Shown here piece after piece: positions 42,993-53,349 of a stretch of DNA of 64,000 bases. The stretch comes from Pseudovibrio flavus. Lineage in GTDB: Bacteria; Pseudomonadota; Alphaproteobacteria; Rhizobiales; Stappiaceae. Position 1 is the first letter of the stretch. Every line of letters begins with the position of its first letter. The notes beneath the pieces are model-generated. The model had not been told where the DNA came from, searched no databases, and was given only the letters and a program-made list of their open reading frames with translations. The DNA is taken from NCBI RefSeq assembly GCF_009711345.1, contig NZ_SMMA01000052.1, forward strand, positions 25,169 through 89,168, written 5' to 3'. Made by a program: the position numbers and the translations under genes.

Positions 42993-44504
42993 ATGGGTTC
43001 AGGATCTACTGGATCGGCTAGACGCATGTCGACGTTCAGCGCACTCATTCCTATTGTGCTGCTCGTATCGCTTTTATGCCTTTCCTATATCCTTTTCAGC
43101 GACGGAGCCTCCTCCGGCCCCAATCAGGTCGCCCTACTAGCCAGTGCGTTGGCAGCTGCATTGATGGGCCGTTTCTACGGCATCTCCATGGACGACATTC
43201 GTGATGCAGCCGTAGAAAGTGTTGCCACAGGTCTGCCTGCGGTCTTTATCCTCTTCGCTGTTGGCGCGCTTATCGGCACATGGGCCATGTCCGGCACCAT
43301 CATGGCCATGATCTATTATGGCCTGCAGTTGATGAACCCTCACTTCTTCTATGTCTCAACGGTGATTATCTGTGCGCTTGTGTCTTTGAGTATCGGTAGC
43401 TCATGGACTGTCGCTGGCACGGTAGGCATCGGCTTGATGGGTGTGGCCCATCAGATGGGCATGGACCCTGCGATCACCGCAGGTGCTGTTATTTCCGGTG
43501 CGTATTTTGGCGATAAATCCTCCCCGCTTTCCGACTGCACGAACCTTGCAACAGCAGCGGCAGGCGCGAACCTTTACGTCCATATCAAAGAAACCCTCTG
43601 GACTTCCGTTCCTGCATTGGCGCTAACGCTTGTGTTCTTCTGGTTCATTGGCACCCCTGCAAGCAGCGACACAGGCATGACGCTGGCCAATATTGAAGCG
43701 CAGTACAATCTGTCTCTCGTACACTTCCTCCCACTACTGCTGGTATTGGGTATGGCCGTTATGAAATGCCCACCATTCACCACCATCTTTGTAGGTGCTC
43801 TAGCAGGCGGCGTTCTGGCTGTTGCAACGGACCCAACCAAGGTTCTGGCAATGGCTGGCTCTGCTGATACAGCATCCGTGCTTGCCTACGTCAAAGGCGT
43901 TTGGGCAGCTATGTCCAGCGGCTACGTTAGCGTAACCGGCGACGCCGAGATCGACGCACTTATGACCCGCGGCGGCATGGAAAGCATGCTCAACACCGTT
44001 TGGCTCATCATGTCTGCTCTGGCCTTCGGTGGTGTTATTGAGAAAACCGGCATTCTGGAGCGTATTCTGGAGCCTGTGTTCAAAATCGCGAAAAGCACCG
44101 GCGCACTGGTCACTTCTCTGGTCTCCACCTGTATTGCCACCAACGCTCTGGCTTCTGACCAGTACATGGCGATCGTTATTCCGGGCCGCATGTTCAAAAC
44201 GGCATTCGTTCGCGCTCGTTTACGTCCTGAAGTGCTGTCCCGCGCGGTTGGCGATAGCGCGACTGTAACGTCCGCCCTTATTCCTTGGAACAGCTGCGGT
44301 GCCTACATGGCAGCAACACTTGGCGTACCAACACTAGCCTTTGCTGGTTTTGCCTTCTTCAACATCATCACACCTATTGTGACGATTGCCTTTGCACTGT
44401 TCGGGTGGAGAATGCTGACATCAACAGATGCCGAGGTTGAGCTTGAAATGGAAGCTGAGGCTCCAACTGGTCCGCACCATCACACGGTTGACCAGATCAG
44501 CTAA
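42993..44504 (+). CDS. NhaC-family Na+/H+ (or amino-acid) antiporter
   Basis: A 503-residue NhaC superfamily membrane protein with about 12 helices. Motifs seen are SIGSSWTVAGTVGIGLMG and VISGAYFGDKSSPLSDCTNLA near residue 170, which are typical of NhaC, plus VSTCIATNALASDQYMAIVIPGRM near 365. NhaC homologues exchange Na+ for H+ or transport malate/lactate or amino acids. AAGG lies about 10 bases before ATG 42993; ATG 43026 is an alternative. Location beside YfcC, APC, putR and putA suggests amino-acid metabolism. Confidence 0.87.
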   Translation: MGSGSTGSARRMSTFSALIPIVLLVSLLCLSYILFSDGASSGPNQVALLASALAAALMGRFYGISMDDIRDAAVESVATGLPAVFILFAVGALIGTWAMSGTIMAMIYYGLQLMNPHFFYVSTVIICALVSLSIGSSWTVAGTVGIGLMGVAHQMGMDPAITAGAVISGAYFGDKSSPLSDCTNLATAAAGANLYVHIKETLWTSVPALALTLVFFWFIGTPASSDTGMTLANIEAQYNLSLVHFLPLLLVLGMAVMKCPPFTTIFVGALAGGVLAVATDPTKVLAMAGSADTASVLAYVKGVWAAMSSGYVSVTGDAEIDALMTRGGMESMLNTVWLIMSALAFGGVIEKTGILERILEPVFKIAKSTGALVTSLVSTCIATNALASDQYMAIVIPGRMFKTAFVRARLRPEVLSRAVGDSATVTSALIPWNSCGAYMAATLGVPTLAFAGFAFFNIITPIVTIAFALFGWRMLTSTDAEVELEMEAEAPTGPHHHTVDQIS

Positions 44505-44510
44505 AACGAC

Positions 44511-44538
44511 AAAAGGCTGCCCTCGTGGCAGCCTTTCT
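44511..44538. terminator. Terminator between nhaC-like gene and putR
   Basis: AAAGGCTGCC / GGCAGCCTTT stem with a five-base loop between convergent genes. Confidence 0.85.
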
Positions 44539-44546
44539 TATTTGCA

Positions 44547-45005
44547 CTAGAGAGCACCGCTCCGGTCCTTGACTGGCTCCATACATACAAATGTGGAAGT
44601 CTGCGCCACATGGGGCATCTGGGAAATCTTCTCCCCCAAGACTCGTCGATAGCTCGCGATATCCTTCGTTCTCACCTTGAGCAGATAATCAAATCCGCCT
44701 GCAATCATATGGCATTGCTCAATCTCTGAAATGGCCCGTGCTGCCGCGTTAAACGCTTCAAGAGATTTGGAACGGGTATCGCTAAGTGTTACCTGCACAA
44801 AGGCAATATGCCCAGCGCCCAGCTTGGCCGGATCAACATCTGCCCGATAGCCACGAATATAGCCTTTCTCCTCAAGCCGCTTCATGCGGATCTGGCAAGG
44901 CGTTTTGGTTAGGCCAACCTTTTTAGCCAGTTCCGTAACGGCCATGCGGCCATTGATCTGAAGTTCCGCCAGTATCTGCAGGTCAAATTTATCCAAATCG
45001 TCCAT
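44547..45005 (-). CDS. putR: Lrp/AsnC-family proline regulator (PutR-like)
   Basis: A 152-residue Lrp-type regulator. The helix-turn-helix is at about 5-60 (LDKFDLQILAELQINGRMAVTELAKKVGLTKTPCQIRMKRLEEKGYIRGY) and the ligand-binding RAM domain follows (HIAFVQVTLSDT, MIAGGFDYLLKVRTKDIASYRRVL). It is divergent from putA, the same arrangement as PutR/putA in Rhodobacter, where PutR activates putA with proline. ATG 45005 is used; GTG 45014 would add three residues. Confidence 0.92.
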   Translation of the reverse strand: MDDLDKFDLQILAELQINGRMAVTELAKKVGLTKTPCQIRMKRLEEKGYIRGYRADVDPAKLGAGHIAFVQVTLSDTRSKSLEAFNAAARAISEIEQCHMIAGGFDYLLKVRTKDIASYRRVLGEKISQMPHVAQTSTFVCMEPVKDRSGAL

Positions 45006-45145
45006 AACGCTCACAAATCAAAGCCACATCAACCATAACCTTCATCACATTAAGGCACATAGACCGCAAACTGTAAAATATAAGGAAATATACCCACATG
45101 ATATGAGCTAGACTAGGAGAAAGAGATTTATTGAACGGAACGCCC

Positions 45146-48100
45146 ATGAAAAGCGCAGAAAGCCTAGAGACCCTCCGCACTGACATTCGAGAAGCCTATC
45201 TGGCAAACGAGGCCGACAAAGTGCGCCAACTTGCCAACTCTCTGGACCTCACCACCGAGGCTAGAGAGCAGATAAGTGCAAGGGCCGAGGATCTGGTGAA
45301 GGAGCTGCGTACCAATACCTCCCCGACGATCATGGAGAGTTTTCTGGGCGAGTACGGCCTTTCCACCAAGGAAGGCGTGGCTCTGATGTGTTTGGCAGAA
45401 GCTCTTCTTCGAGTGCCTGACACACAAACAATCGACGAGTTGATTGCCGACAAGATCACACCAAGCAAATGGAGTGAGCATCTGGGCCATTCCAGCTCCA
45501 CACTCGTCAACGCATCCACTTGGGCGCTTATGCTTACCGGCAAGGTGCTAGAGCCCGAGAGAGAAGGCCTAACGAGCACATTGAAAGGCATGGTCAAACG
45601 GTTGGGTGAACCTGTTGTTCGAACCGCCGTAGCGCAAGCCATGAAAGAGCTTGGCCGCCAATTCGTACTGGGCCGTACCATTGAAGAAGCGCAGGAAAAC
45701 GCAAAGAAGGAAGAAGCCAAAGGCTACACCTATTCCTACGACATGCTTGGTGAAGCAGCACTGACTGATAAGGACGCCAAGCACTACCACCTTGCCTATT
45801 CCAAAGCGATTTCCTCTATCGCCACGTATGCGACCCACGCCACGTCCCATGCAAATCCAGGTATTTCCGTCAAACTCTCTGCGCTGCATCCCCGCTATGA
45901 GTTCGCCAAGAAAGAACGCGTCCTGAAAGAACTGGTGCCACGCGTGCTCTCTCTTATGCAGCTCGCCCGTTCCTGCAATATCGGTTTTAACATTGATGCC
46001 GAGGAAGCCGACAGACTGGACATATCACTGGATGTTATCGGCGCACTGATGGCTGATCCCGCTTTGGAAGGCTGGGAAGGTTTTGGCATCGTCGTACAGG
46101 CCTTTACACCTCGCGCTTCCCATGTGATCGACTGGCTCTACGCCATGGCGCAGAAATACGATCGCAAGATCATGGCTCGCCTTGTAAAAGGTGCATACTG
46201 GGATACCGAGATCAAGCGCGCACAGACAATGGGCCTTGATGGCTACCCCGTCTTCACTCGCAAAAACAACACAGACATTTCCTACCTTGCCTGTGCCCAC
46301 AAACTGCTACAGATGACAGACCGCATCTACCCGCAGTTCGCTACCCATAACGCGCACAGCGTAGCTTCCGTTCTGCAAATGGCCGAAGGTCTGCCAAAAG
46401 ACGCCTACGAGTTCCAACGTTTGCACGGCATGGGCGAAGCTCTGCACGACATGGTTCTAACTGGTAACGACACCCGCTGCCGTATCTACGCCCCAGTAGG
46501 AGCCCATCGTGATCTTCTGGCTTATCTCGTTCGCCGCCTTCTGGAGAACGGTGCCAACAGCTCCTTCGTAAACCAGATCCGTAACGAGGCTATCGACCCC
46601 GCAATTATTGCCCATGACCCACTCGTGGAGCTTGAGCAACTTGGCGATGCTGTCAGCAACGAAAGAATACCGGCCCCGCTTGGTATTTACGGACCAGAGC
46701 GCAAAAACGCCAAGGGCTGGGATCTTAGTGACCCTATTGAGCAAGCAGCTTATCTGGGCGATCTATCCCGCTGGGATAAGCATGAGTGGGAGGCACGTCC
46801 GCTTATCGCAGGCACAGTAAAGGGCACTGAGCCGGAAGCCGTTTTCAATCCAGCTAGCCATGAGGATAAAGTCGGTACACTCGTAAACGCGCAGGTAGAA
46901 GATCTTTATACCGCCCTTGCCGCCGCCACAGCCAACGCAAGCGAGTGGTCTTCCCTCTCCACCGCCCAGCGCGCTGTTGTGCTCAATCGCATCGCGGACC
47001 TTTACGAGGAAAATGCAGGCGAGCTATTCACGCTGCTAACCCGTGAAGCTGGCAAGACCTACAACGATGCCATTGGCGAACTACGCGAAGCTGTCGATTT
47101 CGCCCGCTATTACGCCAACGAGATCCAGCGTTTGGAAGCTGAAGGTCGGCCAACAGAAGCGCGCGGTATCATCGCCTGTATCTCTCCGTGGAACTTCCCA
47201 CTGGCCATCTTCTCTGGCCAGATAATGGCGTCCCTTGCTGCAGGCAACGCTGTTATCGCCAAACCGGCCGCGCAAACACCATTGGTGGCAGCAAGAGCGA
47301 TTGCGCTGATGCATGAGGCAGGCGTTCCTGCTTCCGCGCTCCAGTATGTACCGGGCGCCGGTTCTACTATCGGCGCGGCGATGAGTGCTGATCCACGAGT
47401 GAGCGGCATCACGTTCACAGGCTCTACGCCAACGGCGATGCATATCAACCGTTCCATCGCGGACAATCTGTCTCCAGAAGCATCCTTCATTGCAGAAACA
47501 GGCGGTCTCAACGCAATGATCGTCGACAGCACCGCGCTGCCAGAGCAAGCAGTAAAAGACATCGTCGCTTCCAGCTTCCAAAGTGCCGGTCAGCGCTGCT
47601 CTGCTCTCCGTATGCTTTATGTTCAGGAGGATGTGTTCGAGCCGTTCCTTGAAATGCTTCAGGGCGCAATGGACGAGCTGGAACTGGGCGACCCACGCGC
47701 TCTCAGCGTCGATGTTGGCCCAGTCATCGATGAGGCCTCTCGCAACAAGATCATGGCACATTGCCAACAATGGGCTGATAAAGGGCGCTTGGTAAAACAG
47801 CTTGAAGCGCCGGAGACTGGCTTCTTCGTACCGCCAACTCTCATCCACCTGAACGGAATTGAAGAGTTGGAGGAAGAAATCTTCGGCCCCGTTCTTCACA
47901 TTGCGCCATACAAGGCGAAGAACATCGACAGGGTTATCGACGCTATCAACGCCAAAGGATTCGGCCTCACTTTCGGTCTGCACACCCGTATTGACCAGCG
48001 AGTACAGCACATTGTTGACCGTGTTGACGCTGGCAACCTTTATGTGAATCGCAACCAGATTGGCGCGATTGTTGGCTCTCAGCCATTTGGTGGTGAAGGG

Positions 48101-48787
48101 CTTTCTGGTACCGGACCAAAAGCAGGCGGCCCGAACTATGTTGCCCGACTGCTGAAGCCGCAACTCGTAGCTTGCAGTGACCCGACCTCTGTTGAGGCGG
48201 TAGGCTCGACCTCGCTTCAACAATCCATCAATGCCTTGAACAACAGCAAGTGGCAGCAGAACAAAGAGCGTTTCACAAAACTATCGGAAGCGTTCCCGAA
48301 CCACGCCAAACAGATTGAGGTAATTGAAGCGGAAGGTTCACGCCTAATGCCGGGACCAACGGGTGAGTCCAACCGCCTATTCAGCGCACCGCGCGGGGTG
48401 ATCCTCTGCTTAGGGCCAACACCAGAAGCACTGGAAGAGCAAGCTATAATGGCTCTCGCTGCTGGCAACGCTGTTGTGCTGATCGCGCCGCATGCCTCGG
48501 TATTGGCTGCAAAGCTTGATGCCTTGGGCACGCCTGTAACAGCATTTGACGCATCCCTTTCAGCAACCTCCTTGAGCAAGCTGGATAGCTTTACAGCAAT
48601 TGCCTCTGGCCATGACATCAAGACTATGAAGGGCTTCCGCAAAGCTCTGGCAGAACGCGAAGGAGCGCTTATCCCGATCATCTGCGAAGTTTGTCAGCCT
48701 GAACGCTACATGTTGGAGCGGCATTTGTGCGTAGATACCACCGCAGCAGGTGGCAATGCTTCGCTACTGGCGCAGGCAGAGGGATAA
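45146..48787 (+). CDS. putA: Bifunctional proline dehydrogenase / P5C dehydrogenase PutA
   Basis: A 1213-residue enzyme that oxidises proline to glutamate. The proline dehydrogenase barrel (about 200-470) includes FGIVVQAFTPRASHVIDWLYAMAQ, RLVKGAYWDTEIKRAQ and FATHNAHSV. The P5C dehydrogenase (about 560-1010) has TGSTPTAMHIN, ETGGLNAMIVDSTA and the catalytic Cys in FQSAGQRCSALRML. A C-terminal domain follows to the end. No ribbon-helix-helix DNA-binding segment is present at the N-terminus, so it is not a self-repressor; control is by PutR. ATG 45146 has GGAACG upstream; TTG 45131 is the longer alternative. Confidence 0.96.
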   Translation: MKSAESLETLRTDIREAYLANEADKVRQLANSLDLTTEAREQISARAEDLVKELRTNTSPTIMESFLGEYGLSTKEGVALMCLAEALLRVPDTQTIDELIADKITPSKWSEHLGHSSSTLVNASTWALMLTGKVLEPEREGLTSTLKGMVKRLGEPVVRTAVAQAMKELGRQFVLGRTIEEAQENAKKEEAKGYTYSYDMLGEAALTDKDAKHYHLAYSKAISSIATYATHATSHANPGISVKLSALHPRYEFAKKERVLKELVPRVLSLMQLARSCNIGFNIDAEEADRLDISLDVIGALMADPALEGWEGFGIVVQAFTPRASHVIDWLYAMAQKYDRKIMARLVKGAYWDTEIKRAQTMGLDGYPVFTRKNNTDISYLACAHKLLQMTDRIYPQFATHNAHSVASVLQMAEGLPKDAYEFQRLHGMGEALHDMVLTGNDTRCRIYAPVGAHRDLLAYLVRRLLENGANSSFVNQIRNEAIDPAIIAHDPLVELEQLGDAVSNERIPAPLGIYGPERKNAKGWDLSDPIEQAAYLGDLSRWDKHEWEARPLIAGTVKGTEPEAVFNPASHEDKVGTLVNAQVEDLYTALAAATANASEWSSLSTAQRAVVLNRIADLYEENAGELFTLLTREAGKTYNDAIGELREAVDFARYYANEIQRLEAEGRPTEARGIIACISPWNFPLAIFSGQIMASLAAGNAVIAKPAAQTPLVAARAIALMHEAGVPASALQYVPGAGSTIGAAMSADPRVSGITFTGSTPTAMHINRSIADNLSPEASFIAETGGLNAMIVDSTALPEQAVKDIVASSFQSAGQRCSALRMLYVQEDVFEPFLEMLQGAMDELELGDPRALSVDVGPVIDEASRNKIMAHCQQWADKGRLVKQLEAPETGFFVPPTLIHLNGIEELEEEIFGPVLHIAPYKAKNIDRVIDAINAKGFGLTFGLHTRIDQRVQHIVDRVDAGNLYVNRNQIGAIVGSQPFGGEGLSGTGPKAGGPNYVARLLKPQLVACSDPTSVEAVGSTSLQQSINALNNSKWQQNKERFTKLSEAFPNHAKQIEVIEAEGSRLMPGPTGESNRLFSAPRGVILCLGPTPEALEEQAIMALAAGNAVVLIAPHASVLAAKLDALGTPVTAFDASLSATSLSKLDSFTAIASGHDIKTMKGFRKALAEREGALIPIICEVCQPERYMLERHLCVDTTAAGGNASLLAQAEG

Positions 48788-48802
48788 CCAAGCATCTCGG
48801 AG

Positions 48803-48829
48803 AGCCAGTTTGCACTTAAACTGGCTTTT
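48803..48829 (+). terminator. putA terminator
   Basis: AGCCAGTTT / AAACTGGCT stem, loop GCACTT, followed by TTT. Confidence 0.85.
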
Positions 48830-48873
48830 CATCCTCAACGGACTGCAGCTATTTCAAAAGGAAACTCAAGGCA

Positions 48874-48901
48874 CAAAAAAAACCGCCCTTCAGGCGGTTT
48901 G
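48874..48901 (-). terminator. tRNA-Gln terminator
   Basis: On the minus strand AAACCGCC / GGCGGTTT stem followed by about nine T, just past the tRNA 3' end. Confidence 0.88.
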
Positions 48902-48914
48902 AACTAAAACAGAT

Positions 48915-48989
48915 TGGCTGGGGCGGTAGGATTCGAACCTACGGTACACGGTACCAAAAACCGACGCCTTACCACTTGGCCACGCCCCA
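48915..48989 (-). tRNA. tRNA-Gln (UUG)
   Basis: A 75-base tRNA on the minus strand. The acceptor pairs TGGGGCG with CGCCCCA, with discriminator G and a genome-encoded CCA. The D arm has GGCCAAGTGGTAAGGC. The anticodon loop TTTTTGG places anticodon TTG, and the T arm is TAGGTTCGAATCCTA. It is flanked by its own terminator and no other tRNA is adjacent. Confidence 0.96.
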
Positions 48990-49124
48990 ACTTCTGTGGC
49001 GCTGTATATAGCCACCTCGTTTTGCCTTGGCAAGAAGGTAAATGCGATACCTGTGAGAAACCACTGTTTGTTCCACAAGCGGCGTCACAGGTATCGCTTC
49101 GTTTTCAAACTCCTGCTTCTTTCC

Positions 49125-52100
49125 TCATACCTTTTGGGCATCGGCTGAAGGTTCTTGCCCCTCAGCTTTGCGGTCCGCCGCGATTATCGAATACACGCAA
49201 GGCACAACGAACAGGGTGAACATAGTGCCGATGGAAAGGCCAGTCGCAATAACAAGACCCATGTTGTAGCGAGAGGCTGCACCTGCACCACTTGCGATGA
49301 TGAGCGGAATAACGCCCAGAACCATCGCTGCAGTTGTCATAAGCACCGGGCGCAGTCGTACATCCATAGCTGCAACAACCGCATCGTGCTTGTTCTTGCC
49401 TTTTTCCTGCTGTTCTCGAGCAACCTCTACAATCAGAATGCCGTGTTTGCTGATCAAGCCCATAAGCGTAATCAAGCCCACCTGAGTGTAGATGTTGATG
49501 CTCACACCACCTATGCCGATGTTGATGAAGACCAAAGCACCCGCAATGGACATAGGCACCGAGACCAAAATGATTAATGGATCACGGAAGCTCTCGAACT
49601 GAGCAGCCAATGTCAGGAAGATAATCAGCAGAGCAAAAGCAAACGTCGTAACAAAGCCGGATGTCTCCTGCTCGTACTGACGCGACTGCTGCGCATAGTC
49701 GATCTCAAAGCCCTCTGGCAGAGTATCCTTTGCTAGTTTGGTCAGGGTTTGCAACGCATCGTCCTGCACCACGCCATAGGTTGGCACACCGGAAATGGTT
49801 ACCGAGTTAAGCTGTTGGAAGTGCGGGATGAATTCTGGCTGCACCTGATTTTCAATGGTCGCCACAGACCGTAGTGGTACTGAAGTACCGTTGGACGTTC
49901 TGACATAGATATCCAGCAGTTGGTCAGCATTCAAACGATCGAACTGGAACACCTGTGGGATCACTTTGTAAGAGCGCCCGAGGAAGTCAAAGTAGTTGAC
50001 GTAAGCGCCGCCTAGGAGCGTTCCAACGCTTTCGCCCAATTCTTCCATGGTGAGACCAAGTTCGGCAGCTCTGTCTCTATCAAAGACCAAGCGAGCTTGT
50101 GGCTGGTCAACCTTCAAGTCTTTTTCCAAGAAGGCGAATTTACCGGTCTTTTTGGCAGCTTCCAGGAAGGCCGTACCGACCTGGTTTACCCGTTCAACTG
50201 GTTGAGTTGACTTGATAACGAACTGGACAGGCAAACCACTACTGCCAGGTAGGGATGGAGGCTGGAACATAACCGTTTGGAAGCCAGCGACAGTTTCCAT
50301 CTTCGTCTGCATAGACTGCTGCAGTTCCGTTGCTGTCTGCTTACGTTCGTCCCACGGCTTCAGCAGCAAACCACCAATGTTCTGCCCTTCAACAAACAGT
50401 TGGAAAGTTTCGATCACCTGATCATAGGTCTGTCCAACTTCATAAATCTGCTCCCCATACAGAAGCTTCTGGGCCAAGGTCGCGTTCGGAGCACTCGTTG
50501 CAAGATAGAGCACAATGCCCTCATCTTCCTGCGGAGCAAGCTCCTGAGAAGAGGTTGTATAAAGAACGCCAATACTCAGAAGAACGATGCCTGCGAAAGT
50601 CAGTACAACAGGCTTGTGCCTCAAACTTGCCTCTAGCAAGCGCATGTAGCGGGCTTTGAAGGCGTTGAACACGCCATCAATCGTTCTGGTTAATGCATCA
50701 TCCCAGCCCGAGGTCGCATCGCCTTTCGCCTTCAAAATACGGGAACTGAGCATTGGTGTGAGGGTAAGCGCGACGATAGCGGACACTGTCACCGCACCGA
50801 CCACTGTGAAAGCGAACTCGGTGAACAGAGCGCCAGTCAAACCGCCCTGAAACCCAATTGGTGTGTAAACGGAGACCAGAACGATTGTCATCGCGATAAT
50901 CGGACGGCCTAGGTCTCGGCCTGCCTGAAGCGCGGCATCAAACGGCTTTTTACCATCTGAGATGTGACGGCTAACATCCTCAACGACGATGATAGCATCA
51001 TCCACCACCAGCCCGATCCCGAGCACAAGAGCAAGCAATGACAACAGGTTTATCGAGAACCCGAGCATCAACATGATCGTGAACGTGCCAATCAGCGATA
51101 GCGGAATGGCTATGATCGGAATTGCAACGGTACGAGGCGAACCGATGAATAGGAACACCACAGCAATCACGATTACGATCGCTTCAACAAGGGTGCGGAC
51201 CACTTCATCGATCGCCGCATCTACGAAGACACCGGAATCGTAAACCACCTTAACATCAAGGCCGGGAGGTGCGATTTCCTGCAGCTCCGGTACAAGGTCA
51301 CGAACGCCCTTGATCATATCAAGAAGGTTGGCACCCGGTGCCGCCTGAACGCCAAGGTAGACAGCGCCGACGTTGTTGAACAGAACTGCAGATTCATAAT
51401 CTTCAGCACCAAGAACAACCTTACCAAGGTCCTGCAAGCGAATAACCGCGCCATCTTTTTCGGCAACCACCAACTGCTGGAACTCTCGAATATCCGTTAA
51501 GTTGGTAGAGCTGGTCAGTTCAAGCTGAACCATCTCACCCTTGGTTTGGCCGATGGCTGAAATGTAGTCGTTCGCTTGAAGTGCATTGAAAACATCCTGC
51601 CCCGTCAGCCCGAAAGCCGCCAGTTTTGCAGGATCAATCCAAGCCCTAACGGCAATCGTTTTACCGCCTTGGATTTCAGTCGCCTGTACACCCTGAATGG
51701 CCTGAACCTTCGGCTGAACAGCGCGGATGACAAAGTCAGTCACCTGATTGGGTTCCAAAACATCACTGATGAACCCGAGATACATCGCATCAATGGTGTC
51801 ACCAATTGAGAGTGTCAGAACCGGCTCTTCCGCGTTAACAGGCAGCTGGTTTCTAACCGCTGTAATACGGGTAGTAATTTCGGTAAGGGCTTTGTCAGGA
51901 TCCCAGTTCAGCAGCAAGTTGACGGTAATCGTACTCGTGCCAGCAGAACTGGTGGATGTAATGTAATCAATACCATCTGCCTGCGAGACAGAGGCTTCTA
52001 GAGGGGTGGTAACAAAACCAGCCATTACCTCTGCACTCGCACCGTAGTAGGTGGTGGTAATTGTAATGACAGCATTTTCAATTTTCGGGTACTGCAACAC

Positions 52101-52199
52101 AGGTAGTTGCAACGCCGATCGAACGCCCAAAGCCAAGATCATCAAGCTAATAACGGAAGCTAGGACCGGCCTGCGAACGAAAATATCAGTAAAGCTCAT
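49125..52199 (-). CDS. RND efflux transporter, HAE1 family
   Basis: A 1024-residue inner-membrane pump with the RND plan: TM1 near residue 12, a large periplasmic loop, TM2-6, a second loop and TM8-12. Proton-relay Asp residues are in GIGLVVDDAIIVVEDV near residue 400. Typical motifs are DIFVRRPVLASVISLMI at the start and KHGILIVEVAREQQEKG near 940. It exports drugs or other amphiphiles with the adaptor and outer-membrane factor encoded just upstream. Substrate not known. Confidence 0.94.
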   Translation of the reverse strand: MSFTDIFVRRPVLASVISLMILALGVRSALQLPVLQYPKIENAVITITTTYYGASAEVMAGFVTTPLEASVSQADGIDYITSTSSAGTSTITVNLLLNWDPDKALTEITTRITAVRNQLPVNAEEPVLTLSIGDTIDAMYLGFISDVLEPNQVTDFVIRAVQPKVQAIQGVQATEIQGGKTIAVRAWIDPAKLAAFGLTGQDVFNALQANDYISAIGQTKGEMVQLELTSSTNLTDIREFQQLVVAEKDGAVIRLQDLGKVVLGAEDYESAVLFNNVGAVYLGVQAAPGANLLDMIKGVRDLVPELQEIAPPGLDVKVVYDSGVFVDAAIDEVVRTLVEAIVIVIAVVFLFIGSPRTVAIPIIAIPLSLIGTFTIMLMLGFSINLLSLLALVLGIGLVVDDAIIVVEDVSRHISDGKKPFDAALQAGRDLGRPIIAMTIVLVSVYTPIGFQGGLTGALFTEFAFTVVGAVTVSAIVALTLTPMLSSRILKAKGDATSGWDDALTRTIDGVFNAFKARYMRLLEASLRHKPVVLTFAGIVLLSIGVLYTTSSQELAPQEDEGIVLYLATSAPNATLAQKLLYGEQIYEVGQTYDQVIETFQLFVEGQNIGGLLLKPWDERKQTATELQQSMQTKMETVAGFQTVMFQPPSLPGSSGLPVQFVIKSTQPVERVNQVGTAFLEAAKKTGKFAFLEKDLKVDQPQARLVFDRDRAAELGLTMEELGESVGTLLGGAYVNYFDFLGRSYKVIPQVFQFDRLNADQLLDIYVRTSNGTSVPLRSVATIENQVQPEFIPHFQQLNSVTISGVPTYGVVQDDALQTLTKLAKDTLPEGFEIDYAQQSRQYEQETSGFVTTFAFALLIIFLTLAAQFESFRDPLIILVSVPMSIAGALVFINIGIGGVSINIYTQVGLITLMGLISKHGILIVEVAREQQEKGKNKHDAVVAAMDVRLRPVLMTTAAMVLGVIPLIIASGAGAASRYNMGLVIATGLSIGTMFTLFVVPCVYSIIAADRKAEGQEPSADAQKV

Positions 52200-52209
52200 G
52201 GCCTGTCAC

Positions 52210-53349
52210 CTACTCCTCAACCGGCTTGGGATCTGGGTTGTTCGGTAACTTCACTTTGTTGTTTACCAGCAACTTGGTGCCGTCACGCAGCTTCAACTGC
52301 CCTGCACTGACCACCAAGTCACCGGCCTTCAATCCTTTCAGCACCTGAACTTGATCACCGCGTGTGGCGCCGGTCTGCACCACGACCTGCTTGGCAACGA
52401 GGGCAGGTTTTCCAGACCCTTTATTCTGGTCTTCAGCGAGGAAAACAGTCGAGCCGTAGGAGTTGTAGCTGATAACCGTCTGTGGCACCGTCACGTATTT
52501 CTCAGGTTTGCCAACCTCCACTTCGGAGGTGACATACATGCCCGGTAATAGGTTCATGTCAGGGTTGGGTACAGTTGCCCGTACCTTCACATTGCCCGTT
52601 CCTGTTTGCAGCGCAGAGTCCAGTGCCTCAATGGTTCCCTTAAAGGGCTTACCGGGGAATGCATCAACCAGCACATCAATCGCATCACCGCTATCAATTT
52701 CGCCTATCTGTCTCTGAGGGATGAAGAAATCGACGTAAAGAGGGTCCAATGATTGCAGGTTAACAAATCCATCGCCGGCATTGAGATACTGTCCCAAGCT
52801 TGCAAGGCGAATACCTAGACGTCCTGAAAACGGTGCGCGGATATTCTTTTTCGCGATTACAGCGAGCTGCTCCTGAACCTGAGCATTGTAGTTTTTCAAG
52901 CTGGCACGATTGTCATCGATGGTCTGCTGGCTAACAGCGTTGATCTTGTACTGCTTGAGGTTCCGGTTCAGGGTCTGCTTGGCCAGCTCTTCTTGAGCGC
53001 GAAGAGATTCCAACGTGGCCATTTCCTCGCGAGAGTCGATGCCAAGCAAGAAGTCGCCTGTTTTCACGTCCTGACCGGATTCGAAGTTGATCTTAACGAC
53101 AGTGCCAGCAAGTTCTGGGGCTAATACCGCACCTTCTACTGCAACAAGGCTACCCACAGCGGCAACCTTTGGCTGCCAGACTTCCTCTGTGACCTTGTAG
53201 GTAGAGATCGTTTGGGGAGGATCCTGCAAAGCTGCGATGAACTTCGCCGCCTCAAAGTCTTTGAACTTGCTAAACCCATAGAGTCCGCCGCCGATGATCC
53301 CCACACCGATAAGCATATAAAGCATTGGCTTTGAGAAGAACTTACCCAT
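52210..53349 (-). CDS. RND periplasmic adaptor (membrane fusion protein)
   Basis: A 379-residue adaptor with an N-terminal membrane anchor (about residues 9-24). The biotinyl-lipoyl motif region is near 75-110 (GTVVKINFESGQDVKTGDFLLGID). A coiled-coil hairpin at about 115-165 (EELAKQTLNRNLKQYKINAVSQQTIDDNRASLKNYN) and a beta-barrel domain follow. It lies 10 bases before the RND gene and overlaps the outer-membrane-factor gene by eight bases, so all three form one operon. Confidence 0.93.
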   Translation of the reverse strand: MGKFFSKPMLYMLIGVGIIGGGLYGFSKFKDFEAAKFIAALQDPPQTISTYKVTEEVWQPKVAAVGSLVAVEGAVLAPELAGTVVKINFESGQDVKTGDFLLGIDSREEMATLESLRAQEELAKQTLNRNLKQYKINAVSQQTIDDNRASLKNYNAQVQEQLAVIAKKNIRAPFSGRLGIRLASLGQYLNAGDGFVNLQSLDPLYVDFFIPQRQIGEIDSGDAIDVLVDAFPGKPFKGTIEALDSALQTGTGNVKVRATVPNPDMNLLPGMYVTSEVEVGKPEKYVTVPQTVISYNSYGSTVFLAEDQNKGSGKPALVAKQVVVQTGATRGDQVQVLKGLKAGDLVVSAGQLKLRDGTKLLVNNKVKLPNNPDPKPVEE

